5,887 bases of DNA from an uncultured Clostridia bacterium (GTDB lineage: Bacteria; Bacillota; Clostridia; Oscillospirales; CAG-272): positions 1 through 5,887 of the forward strand of contig CALBLD010000126.1 of NCBI GenBank assembly GCA_937895775.1, read 5' to 3'. The translations under genes and the position numbers were made by a program. This document shows positions 1 through 5,887 of this stretch, piece after piece; position 1 is the stretch's first letter; each line of letters starts with the position of its first letter. The notes below the pieces were generated by a model. The model searched no databases. It was given only the letters and a program-made list of their open reading frames with translations, and was not told the DNA's origin.

Positions 1-3000
1 CTGTGCAAGACGTGCATAACGTGTCTCACCCGTAATGAATTCCTGGTAATCGGTTGTGGGAGCCTTGCTGTCGAGCGTAAACTTGTGCTCTGCCACGGGA
101 TTGAATCTGAAGAGATGCCAGTAGCCTGCGTCAACAGCCTTCTTCATCTCGCTCTGGCAGTTGGTCATACCGCCCTTTACACCGTGCATTTCGCAGGGTG
201 CGTAGCCGATGATAAGCGAGGGTCCCGGATATGCTTCAGCCTCTGCAATTGCCTTGATGCACTGATTCATATCAGCACCCATTGCAATCTGAGCGACATA
301 TACATAACCGTAAGACATAGCCATCTCGGCGAGGTTCTTCTTGCCGATAGCCTTGCCCGCAGCCGCGAACTGTGCAACCTGACCCATGTTGGATGCCTTG
401 GAAGCCTGTCCGCCGGTGTTGGAGTAAACCTCGGTGTCGAATACCATTACATTGACGTTCTCGCCCTGTGCAAGTACGTGGTCAAGACCGCCGAAGCCGA
501 TATCGTATGCCCAGCCGTCGCCGCCGAAGATCCATACTGACTTCTTTGCAAGATAATCCTTTTCGTCGAGGATCTTCTTTGCAAGTGCGCCGCATGTGGG
601 ACATTCTGCAACAGCCTCAAGTGCTTTGACGAGTGCGTCGGTTGCGGGAGCGTTTGCCTTTCCGTCGTCCTTTGTTGCAAGATAGCCTGCGATTGCAGCC
701 TTGAGTTCATCGGAAGTGGTTGTTTCGGCAAGCTCGTTTATGTAGCCGATCAGCTTCTCGCGGATAGCCTTCTGTCCGACGTACATACCGTAGCCGTGCT
801 CCGCATTGTCCTCAAACAGCGAGTTTGCCCATGCCGGACCTCTGCCGCTGTCTTTGTTTACCGTGTAAGGAGTTGCGGGAGCCGAGCCGCCCCAGATGGA
901 AGAACATCCGGTAGCGTTGGAAATGTACATTCTTTCTCCGAAGAGTTGTGTGATAAGACGTGCGTAAGATGTTTCCGCACAGCCTGCACACGAGCCGGAG
1001 AATTCAAGCAGCGGCTGATTGAACTGCGATCCCTTGACCGAGTTATCCGCAAAAGGAGTTTCTTTCTTGGATACGTTTGCAACTGCGTAGTCGAATACGG
1101 GCTGCTGGTCAAGCTGAGTTTCCTGAGGAACCATCTCAAGCGCACCGACCTTACATACCTTGACGCAGAGTGCACAGCCCATACAGTCGAGAGGAGATAC
1201 GGCGATTGTGAACTTGTAGTTCTCGCAGCCCTTGCCGATCATCTTTGCGGTGAACTTTGTCTCTGCGGGAGCGGCTTTTGCCTCTTCCTCGGTCATTGCA
1301 AAGGGACGGATGGTAGCATGAGGACATACGAACGAACACATGTTACACTGGATACACTTTTCGGAATGCCATTCGGGAACGGTAACCGCAACGCCGCGCT
1401 TTTCGTAAGCGGCAGCACCCTGCGGGAAGGTACCGTCAGCCATGTCCTTGAAGGTGGATACCGGCAGACTGTCGCCGTTCATCTTTCCGACGGGGTTGAG
1501 GATTTCCTTTACGAACTTAACAAGTTCGGGACGGTTGCCTTCGACATGCTCTTCAACGGGAGTCGTGTCAACGGTCTTCCATGCTTCGGGAACGTCAACC
1601 TTAACGATTGCGTCAACGCCTGCGTCGATTGCCTTGTAGTTAAGTTCAACGACAGCCTCGCCCTTCTTGAGGTAGGACTTCTTTGCCATGTACTTCATGT
1701 ACTCGACAGCCTTGTCGATAGGCATGATATTTGCGAGCTTGAAGAATGCAGACTGGAGAATGGTGTTGGTGCGCTTGCCCATTCCGATCTCAAGTGCCTT
1801 GTCGATCGCGTTGATTATGTAGAAGTGAATGTTGTTGTTTGCGATGTACGACTTTGCTTCGTTCGGAAGATGTCTGTCAAGCTCTTCGGGAGTCCACTGG
1901 CAGTTGAGCAGGAAAGTTCCGCCCGGTTTGACGTCGTTTACGATTTTATAACCCTTGACCATGTATGAGGGATTGTGGCAGGCAACAAAGTCAGCCTTGT
2001 TGATGTAATAGGGAGACTTGATGGGCTTGTCGCCGAATCTCAGGTGAGAGATCGTGACGCCGCCTGTCTTCTTCGAGTCATACTGGAAGTATGCCTGAAT
2101 GAACTTGTCGGTGTGGTCGCCGATGATCTTGATCGAGTTCTTGTTTGCGCCGACTGTTCCGTCGCCGCCGAGTCCCCAGAACTTGCAGGAGATAGTACCC
2201 TTTGCAGAGGTGTCCGGTACAGCCTTTTCGGGAAGCGAAAGACCGGTAACGTCGTCAACGATTCCGAGAGTGAAACCGTTCTTGGGTTCGTCGGCATCAA
2301 GATTTTCATATGTCGCAAAGATCGATGCGGGAGTGGTGTCCTTGGAACCGAGACCGTATCTGCCTCCGACAATCTTTATGCCGCCGACACCGCACTGTGC
2401 AAGTGCCGTAACAACGTCGAGATAAAGCGGTTCGCCGAGTGCGCCGGGTTCCTTTGTGCGGTCGAGAACCGCAATCTTTTTAACGGTCGAGGGAATGACC
2501 TCGGCAAGTTTCTTTGCAACGAAAGGACGGTAAAGGCGAACCTTTACGAGACCGACTTTTTCGCCTGCCGCAAGCTTGTAATCGATGACTTCTTCGATAA
2601 CGTCGCAGACAGAACCCATTGCAATGATAACCTTTTCGGCATCGGGAGCACCGTAATAGTTGAACAGATCGTAGTTTGTTCCGAGTTTCTCGTTGACCTT
2701 GCCCATGTACTCTTCGACGATTGCGGGAAGGGCATCATAGTAGGGGTTGCATGCTTCTCTGTGCTGGAAGAAGATGTCTCCGTTTTCGGCGGAGCCGCGG
2801 AGAACGGGATGTTCGGGGTTTATCGCACGCGCACGGAACTCCTTGACTGCGTCCATGTCAACCATTTCGGCAAGATCCTTGTAGTCCCATACTTCAATCT
2901 TCTGTATTTCGTGAGATGTGCGGAAACCGTCAAAGAAGTTGATGAACGGAACGCGACCCTTGATGGTTGCAAGGTGAGCTACCGCACCGAGATCCATGAT

Positions 3001-3465
3001 CTCCTGCTGGTTGGACTCGGCAAGCATTGCAAAACCGGTCTGACGGCAGGCATAGACGTCGGAGTGATCTCCGAAGATGTTGAGCGCATGAGAAGCCACA
3101 CAGCGCGCGGATACATGGAATACGCAGGGAAGAAGCTCGCCTGCGATTTTATACATATTCGGGATCATGAGAAGCAGACCCTGTGAAGCTGTGTAGGTTG
3201 TGGTGAGCGCACCTGCGGCAAGAGAGCCGTGAACGGCACCTGCGGCACCTGCTTCCGACTGCATCTCAATGATCTTTACGCGCTCTCCGAAAATGTTGCG
3301 GGCGGGTTCGCCGAATACATTCTTGTCGGTTGCCGACCAAGTATCGGTTACTTCAGCCATAGGCGATGAAGGGGTAATGGGGTAAATCGCTGCAACCTCA
3401 GTGAACGCATAGGATACATGGGCGGCGGCGGTGTTACCATCCATAGAAAGTTTTTTTCTTTCCAT
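1..3465 (-). CDS. nifJ: Pyruvate:ferredoxin (flavodoxin) oxidoreductase, C-terminus cut off by the window edge
   Basis: This cytoplasmic enzyme oxidises pyruvate with CoA to acetyl-CoA and CO2 and passes the electrons to ferredoxin or flavodoxin, the central step of anaerobic fermentation. The frame is open from ATG at 3465 to base 1 (1155 codons). Family members run to about 1170-1230 residues, so perhaps 20-40 or more residues are missing. Domain order is that of single-chain PFOR: an N-terminal pyruvate/thiamine domain with YPITPSSP (residues 28-35), then domains II and III, an EKR segment (688-690), a two-cluster ferredoxin domain, and a C-terminal thiamine-diphosphate domain. By comparison with the Desulfovibrio africanus enzyme, Thr31, Glu71, Arg121 and Asn1016 match its active-site residues. 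Cys704/707/710/714 and Cys761/764/767/771 ligate the two distal [4Fe-4S] clusters; Cys826/829/854/1091 ligate the proximal one. GDGWAYDIG (982-990) and SNTGGQ (1015-1020) form the thiamine site. The start is fixed by a GGAGGA site 10 bases upstream; Met8 is a weaker alternative. The second cluster motif ends CK instead of the usual CP. Confidence 0.97.
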   Translation of the reverse strand, partial: MERKKLSMDGNTAAAHVSYAFTEVAAIYPITPSSPMAEVTDTWSATDKNVFGEPARNIFGERVKIIEMQSEAGAAGAVHGSLAAGALTTTYTASQGLLLMIPNMYKIAGELLPCVFHVSARCVASHALNIFGDHSDVYACRQTGFAMLAESNQQEIMDLGAVAHLATIKGRVPFINFFDGFRTSHEIQKIEVWDYKDLAEMVDMDAVKEFRARAINPEHPVLRGSAENGDIFFQHREACNPYYDALPAIVEEYMGKVNEKLGTNYDLFNYYGAPDAEKVIIAMGSVCDVIEEVIDYKLAAGEKVGLVKVRLYRPFVAKKLAEVIPSTVKKIAVLDRTKEPGALGEPLYLDVVTALAQCGVGGIKIVGGRYGLGSKDTTPASIFATYENLDADEPKNGFTLGIVDDVTGLSLPEKAVPDTSAKGTISCKFWGLGGDGTVGANKNSIKIIGDHTDKFIQAYFQYDSKKTGGVTISHLRFGDKPIKSPYYINKADFVACHNPSYMVKGYKIVNDVKPGGTFLLNCQWTPEELDRHLPNEAKSYIANNNIHFYIINAIDKALEIGMGKRTNTILQSAFFKLANIMPIDKAVEYMKYMAKKSYLKKGEAVVELNYKAIDAGVDAIVKVDVPEAWKTVDTTPVEEHVEGNRPELVKFVKEILNPVGKMNGDSLPVSTFKDMADGTFPQGAAAYEKRGVAVTVPEWHSEKCIQCNMCSFVCPHATIRPFAMTEEEAKAAPAETKFTAKMIGKGCENYKFTIAVSPLDCMGCALCVKVCKVGALEMVPQETQLDQQPVFDYAVANVSKKETPFADNSVKGSQFNQPLLEFSGSCAGCAETSYARLITQLFGERMYISNATGCSSIWGGSAPATPYTVNKDSGRGPAWANSLFEDNAEHGYGMYVGQKAIREKLIGYINELAETTTSDELKAAIAGYLATKDDGKANAPATDALVKALEAVAECPTCGALAKKILDEKDYLAKKSVWIFGGDGWAYDIGFGGLDHVLAQGENVNVMVFDTEVYSNTGGQASKASNMGQVAQFAAAGKAIGKKNLAEMAMSYGYVYVAQIAMGADMNQCIKAIAEAEAYPGPSLIIGYAPCEMHGVKGGMTNCQSEMKKAVDAGYWHLFRFNPVAEHKFTLDSKAPTTDYQEFITGETRYARLAQ

Positions 3466-3475
3466 TTCTTTTGAT

Positions 3476-3481
3476 TCCTCC
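3476..3481 (-). promoter_or_regulatory. Ribosome binding site of nifJ
   Basis: The minus strand reads GGAGGA, with 10 bases between it and the ATG at 3465. It favours this start over the in-frame ATG at 3444 (Met8), for which the bases just upstream show no comparable site. Confidence 0.85.
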
Positions 3482-3492
3482 GGTAAATGTTT

Positions 3493-3510
3493 TTGATATA
3501 ATGTTATCAA
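3493..3510. promoter_or_regulatory. Candidate Rex-type redox operator in front of nifJ
   Basis: The plus strand reads TTGATATAATGTTATCAA, an 18-bp imperfect palindrome with perfect outer arms TTGATA and TATCAA. It has the same length and TTG...CAA ends as the clostridial Rex site TTGTTAA-N4-TTAACAA, matching 11 of its 14 defined positions. It begins just after the predicted transcription start (about 3512), where a bound repressor would block initiation or early elongation. Rex is an NADH/NAD+-sensing repressor known to control fermentation genes in clostridia. The same bases do not fit FNR/CRP sites, whose TTGAT...ATCAA arms lie 4 bases apart; here they are 8 apart. A hairpin in the leader RNA is another reading, but a 6-bp A/U-rich stem would be weak. 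The assignment is an inference from the motif only. Confidence 0.45.
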
Positions 3511-3518
3511 TCGTCATA

Positions 3519-3547
3519 ATTGTACCACAAAAGCGGTATTATGTAAA
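3519..3547 (-). promoter_or_regulatory. Sigma-A-type promoter of nifJ
   Basis: On the minus strand there is a -35 box TTTACA (3547-3542), a spacer of exactly 17 bases, and a -10 box TACAAT (3524-3519). Each box matches its consensus at 5 of 6 positions. The bases TGG directly before the -10 box make it an extended -10. Transcription would start near 3512, giving a leader of about 45 bases. The bases upstream of the -35 (3548-3580) are rich in A and T with runs of A on the coding strand, which may act as an UP element. It is the best promoter-like sequence between thiI and nifJ and supports separate transcription of nifJ. Confidence 0.75.
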
Positions 3548-3588
3548 GAGCTTTTTCAAAATTATTTGTGGTTTTTTTGTAAACTCAA

Positions 3589-3621
3589 GGGCAGATGCGT
3601 CGTTTATGACCGCATCTGCCC
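3589..3621 (-). terminator. Hairpin terminator after thiI
   Basis: A perfect 11-bp inverted repeat (GGGCAGATGCG and CGCATCTGCCC) encloses an 11-base loop and begins 8 bases after the thiI stop codon. On the minus strand it is followed by TTGAGTTT, a broken T-tract, so it is a weaker match to an intrinsic terminator than the stem alone suggests. On the plus strand no T-tract follows. It probably ends the operon transcript or protects its 3' end, and insulates nifJ from upstream transcription. Confidence 0.6.
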
Positions 3622-3629
3622 GCGCTTCT

Positions 3630-4820
3630 TCAGTTGTATGCTTTTATCATGCGTTCGGCCTTTTCCGCAAACGCTTTGTCTTCGAGCAGTCCGAGATTTT
3701 CGATTCTCTTTTCCTGTGCGATTACCGCATCAAGTGAGGGACGCGTGCGGGGATGACGCGGCGTGAAAACGGTACAGCAGTCCTCGTAGGGAAGGATTGA
3801 TGTGTCATAGGTTCCGATCTTTCTCGCCGTCACGACTATCTCCTCTTTGTCCATTCCAATGCACGGACGGAATACCGGCATGTCGGCAACCGAATCGGTC
3901 ACGTTCAGAGCAAGCATGGTCTGCGATGCGACCTGCCCGAGCGATTCACCGGTGATAAGTGCGTTGCATCCGCGCGTGTGTGCGAGACGCGAGGCAAGAC
4001 GCATCATGACCCTGCGAAGGATAAGAGTGAAATATTCTTCGTCTGCATGCTTTTTTATTTCTTCCTGTATTTCGGTCAGATTCATGGTGTGAACAGTCAT
4101 TCTGCCCGCATATTCGCAGATTTCGGCTGCAAGCGTCATCACTTTTTCGCGCGCCATTTCGGAAGTGTAGGGGATTGATTCAAAGTAGATCGCCTCAAGC
4201 TCCGCTCCCCGCTTTGCCATCATGAATCCGGCAACCGGAGAGTCGATTCCGCCCGAGAGCAGAAGCATTGCCTTGCCTGCGGATGCACCGGGCATACCGC
4301 AGGCTCCCTTTTCGGCGTCCGCATGCAAAAATGCGTATTTTTCACGGACTTCGACGTTTATAACGACCTCGGGTGAATGAAGATCGACGCATATCCCGGG
4401 AACCGTGTCAAGAATCACGGCTCCGATCTCGGCAGAGAGCTGCGGAGAGGTCATCGGAAACCGCTTGTCCGAGCGTTTTCCTTCAACTTTGAAGCTTCTG
4501 ACACCGACAAGAAACTGCGGAAGATATCCGGCGGCGGCATCGAGTATCGCCCGCAGATCTTTTTCAACCGCTATCGCCCTTGAAAGCGAGGATATGCCGA
4601 AGACTTTTTTCGCACGTCTGTATGCCTCGTCCATGTCGCAGTTCTCGTCTTTCGGCTCGATGTAAAGAGTTGACTGTGAATAATAAATGTCAAAATTGCC
4701 GATATCTTTAAGCCTGCGGCGCATCTGCCCCGCCATCATGTGTTCGAAGGTCGATTTGTTCAGCCCCTTCAGAACAAGTTCACCGTATTTGCAGAGTATA
4801 AATTCTTTTGCGTTGTTCAT
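3630..4820 (-). CDS. thiI: tRNA 4-thiouridine sulfurtransferase ThiI, short form without rhodanese domain
   Basis: ThiI adenylates uridine 8 of tRNA and replaces its oxygen with sulfur from a cysteine desulfurase, giving 4-thiouridine; in some bacteria it also supplies sulfur for the thiamine thiazole. The protein is 396 residues. The N-terminus (KYGELVLKGLNK, 11-22) is typical of the family and leads into an N-terminal ferredoxin-like and THUMP region (to about 165, with KRSDKRFPMTSPQ at 115-127). The PP-loop ATPase motif is SGGIDSP (189-195). EDCC (346-349) lies where the catalytic cysteine of the Escherichia coli enzyme falls. The chain ends soon after, so the rhodanese domain of enterobacterial ThiI is absent, as in Bacillus. 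The start is chosen at ATG 4820: the frame continues 41 codons upstream to an ATG at 4943, but that stretch lies inside the preceding gene and is not ThiI-like. The start is one base after the stop of the lipoprotein gene, suggesting translational coupling. Confidence 0.95.
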   Translation of the reverse strand: MNNAKEFILCKYGELVLKGLNKSTFEHMMAGQMRRRLKDIGNFDIYYSQSTLYIEPKDENCDMDEAYRRAKKVFGISSLSRAIAVEKDLRAILDAAAGYLPQFLVGVRSFKVEGKRSDKRFPMTSPQLSAEIGAVILDTVPGICVDLHSPEVVINVEVREKYAFLHADAEKGACGMPGASAGKAMLLLSGGIDSPVAGFMMAKRGAELEAIYFESIPYTSEMAREKVMTLAAEICEYAGRMTVHTMNLTEIQEEIKKHADEEYFTLILRRVMMRLASRLAHTRGCNALITGESLGQVASQTMLALNVTDSVADMPVFRPCIGMDKEEIVVTARKIGTYDTSILPYEDCCTVFTPRHPRTRPSLDAVIAQEKRIENLGLLEDKAFAEKAERMIKAYN

Positions 4821-4821
4821 G

Positions 4822-5829
4822 TTAATTTTGCTGTTTGTTCCTTTCGATAATGCTCTGTATGTTATCCCATGTCCATTTCGGAATTCTTTGTACCGCTCCG
4901 AACATGTCGTCGGAGCATCGGTTCCATTGATAGATTTCCGCACCGCTGCCGCTTCCGATTCTTGCGTTTCCGGTTGTCGATGACAGGCGGTCGCTGTCGG
5001 TCATCCCGAAATAGAAAAGTCCCTGTCCCTTCGACGCTCCGCTTCTTTCCCATGTCGGATCGCAGTGAAAACCGCTTCCGTTTATCGTTATAAGACTCCA
5101 GCCGTGCTCTGCACCGTCCGACCGCTCGCCGAAAATCAGCTCGGCGGGTATCCCGACCTGACGCAGGAGGTAATTATAAGTGTCGGCAAAGCCGTAACAG
5201 ATCGTCTGACCTTCGAGAATGGCACTGAACGAGGAGGTCTGACGATCGGTGTAATCCACCGAAAAATAGCTGATATTGACCGAGACCCAGCGATAAAGCT
5301 CCATGGCTTTTCTCGTCGGCGACATGCTCTCATCGGTGGTGATGTCAATGATTTCCCTGACCTTGCGGAAAAAGACGGTTATTTTTTCGTTGTGGACATC
5401 TTTTGGATAAAGATATTCTATCGAAATACCGCCGTCTGCGGCTGAAAAATCACAGAGTGCAGAGGGAGGATAGCAGAAAAAGATGTTGTCGCACAGTATG
5501 TCACTTACCGCCGCGTCATCGACGGCAAAAAAAGATTCGTGTGAATTTATTGCGTCTATAAAACGCCGCGCATATCCGTTGATGCTTTCGCCCGACAGGG
5601 GACTGCCTACCGCGTAAATGTCACAACCGCTGAAATCGGGCAAGCCGATCTCCGGATTGTCTCCGGAGATCGGCGTTGTCGTATGACGGTCGGCAGTACT
5701 CTGCGTCGTTGTGCTGTCTGTTTCCGCTCCCGACGATGTTGCGGGACTGTTCTGCCCGGAAACACACGAGATGAGCGACATTATAAGTATGATCGCGACG
5801 ACTGCGCAGACTGCTGCTTTTCTTGTCAT
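4822..5829 (-). CDS. Secreted lipoprotein with a transglutaminase-like (papain-fold) domain
   Basis: The 335-residue protein starts with a lipoprotein signal peptide: Arg3-Lys4, a hydrophobic stretch from about 5 to 20, and the lipobox LISC with Cys22 as lipidation site, so it should be anchored on the outer face of the membrane. Residues 23 to about 65 form a linker rich in Ser, Thr and Gly. The middle shows no motif I know. The catalytic triad of the transglutaminase-like superfamily is complete: Cys211 in GQTICYGFAD, His242 in EHGWSLI and Asp257 in FHCDPTWE, with the helix DTYNYLLRQVGIPAE after the cysteine. Bacterial members are commonly thought to be proteases or amidases acting on the cell wall or on surface proteins, but the substrate cannot be told here. 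The ATG at 5829 overlaps the stop of the preceding gene (ATGA) and has AAGG 10 bases upstream. The stop lies one base before thiI. A perfect inverted repeat sits within the linker-coding part (5644-5674). Confidence 0.9.
   Translation of the reverse strand: MTRKAAVCAVVAIILIMSLISCVSGQNSPATSSGAETDSTTTQSTADRHTTTPISGDNPEIGLPDFSGCDIYAVGSPLSGESINGYARRFIDAINSHESFFAVDDAAVSDILCDNIFFCYPPSALCDFSAADGGISIEYLYPKDVHNEKITVFFRKVREIIDITTDESMSPTRKAMELYRWVSVNISYFSVDYTDRQTSSFSAILEGQTICYGFADTYNYLLRQVGIPAELIFGERSDGAEHGWSLITINGSGFHCDPTWERSGASKGQGLFYFGMTDSDRLSSTTGNARIGSGSGAEIYQWNRCSDDMFGAVQRIPKWTWDNIQSIIERNKQQN
4838..4844 (-). promoter_or_regulatory. Probable ribosome binding site of thiI, unusually distant
   Basis: The minus strand reads AAAGGAA inside the last codons of the upstream lipoprotein gene. 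It is the only purine-rich site near the start and lies 17 bases before the ATG at 4820, longer than the usual 6-10. Because ribosomes finishing the upstream gene stop one base before this ATG, reinitiation could compensate for the poor spacing. Confidence 0.5.
5644..5674. repeat. Perfect 13-bp inverted repeat inside the lipoprotein gene
   Basis: The arms gccgatctccgga (5644-5656) and tccggagatcggc (5662-5674) are exact reverse complements separated by 5 bases. In the mRNA they would form a stable G+C-rich hairpin at the codons for about residues 52-62, in the low-complexity linker behind the lipobox. No T-tract follows on either strand, so it is not an ordinary intrinsic terminator. It could slow ribosomes or polymerase, or act in mRNA processing; chance in a linker with little coding constraint is also possible. 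Confidence 0.8.
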
Positions 5830-5887
5830 TTGTTCTTTACCTTGTAAAAATCAAGAAGCTTTTCACCGAAGCGGACGCCGAGCGTTT
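5826..5887 (-). CDS. C-terminal end of an unidentified upstream gene
   Basis: Only 19 codons and a TGA stop (5828-5826) are inside the window, reading TLGVRFGEKLLDFYKVKNK. The frame is open to the window edge, and its stop overlaps the start of the lipoprotein gene as ATGA, the usual sign of a packed operon; the end of this frame also carries that gene's AAGG site. The tail is too short to assign a family. A cysteine desulfurase is often found beside thiI in Firmicutes, but these residues do not clearly look like one, so no function is proposed. Confidence 0.6.
   Translation of the reverse strand, partial: TLGVRFGEKLLDFYKVKNK
5840..5843 (-). promoter_or_regulatory. Ribosome binding site of the lipoprotein gene
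   Basis: The minus strand reads AAGG, with 10 bases to the ATG at 5829. It lies within the last codons of the preceding gene and supports this start together with the ATGA overlap. Confidence 0.55.

Noticed and set aside
85..540. Plus-strand open frame of 151 codons.
   Set aside because: It is the antisense of the conserved thiamine-diphosphate domain of PFOR, in the same codon register, with no independent evidence of coding.
796..3186. Two long plus-strand open frames (796-1968, 390 codons; 1975-3186, 403 codons) opposite nifJ.
   Set aside because: They are in exact codon register with nifJ on the other strand, are very rich in Cys, Val and Leu as antisense translations are, and resemble no protein I know. 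They are mirrors of the codon bias of nifJ.
3493..3510. FNR or CRP binding site.
   Set aside because: The TTGAT and ATCAA halves are 8 bases apart, not the 4 of FNR sites. The overall 18-bp size fits Rex better.
3471..3737. Plus-strand open frame of 88 codons across the intergenic region.
   Set aside because: It runs through the promoter, the hairpin and the antisense of the thiI end. Its composition reflects A/T-rich non-coding DNA.
4483..4500. Short inverted repeat CTTCAA/TTGAAG in thiI.
   Set aside because: It has a 6-bp stem with a 2-base loop inside conserved coding sequence, which is too short and sterically unlikely to be a functional hairpin.
4821..4943. A 41-codon N-terminal extension of thiI starting at ATG 4943.
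   Set aside because: It lies entirely in the lipoprotein gene in another frame, has no family similarity, and the ThiI N-terminus begins properly at 4820.
5065..5445. Plus-strand open frame of 126 codons within the lipoprotein gene.
   Set aside because: The opposite strand carries a complete transglutaminase-like triad in frame, which leaves this frame as a shadow.

Overview
The window reads as ordinary chromosomal DNA of an anaerobic Firmicute, most likely a gut-type clostridium of the Ruminococcaceae/Oscillospiraceae or Lachnospiraceae kind. The grounds are a single-chain pyruvate:ferredoxin oxidoreductase (PFOR), a short ThiI without a rhodanese domain, strong GGAGGA-type ribosome binding sites, and a base composition near half G+C. 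The lineage is an inference from gene content, not from a marker gene.

All real genes lie on the minus strand, so the order of transcription runs from the right edge to the left. At the right edge is the last 19 codons of an unidentified gene (5826-5887). It overlaps by ATGA the start of a secreted lipoprotein with a transglutaminase-like domain (4822-5829). One base after that gene's stop codon, thiI begins (3630-4820); it encodes the tRNA 4-thiouridine sulfurtransferase. These three genes look like one translationally packed operon, closed by a hairpin at 3589-3621.

A 164-base intergenic region (3466-3629) holds the hairpin, a well-formed sigma-A-type promoter (-35 at 3542-3547, extended -10 at 3519-3524), an 18-bp imperfect palindrome resembling an operator of the NADH-sensing repressor Rex just downstream of the predicted transcription start, and a GGAGGA ribosome binding site. 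These serve nifJ, which fills the left 3465 bases (PFOR; 1155 codons visible, C-terminal end cut by the window edge). All the cofactor-binding residues I looked for are present in nifJ: those for thiamine diphosphate, pyruvate and three [4Fe-4S] clusters.

The genes do not form one pathway. nifJ is a central fermentation enzyme with its own promoter, thiI is tRNA modification, and the lipoprotein acts at the cell surface. I see no mobile element, CRISPR array, RNA gene, defence system or clearly new biological system. The points most worth a second look are regulatory: the Rex-like operator at nifJ, a perfect 13-bp inverted repeat inside the lipoprotein gene, and the tight coupling of a surface lipoprotein to thiI.
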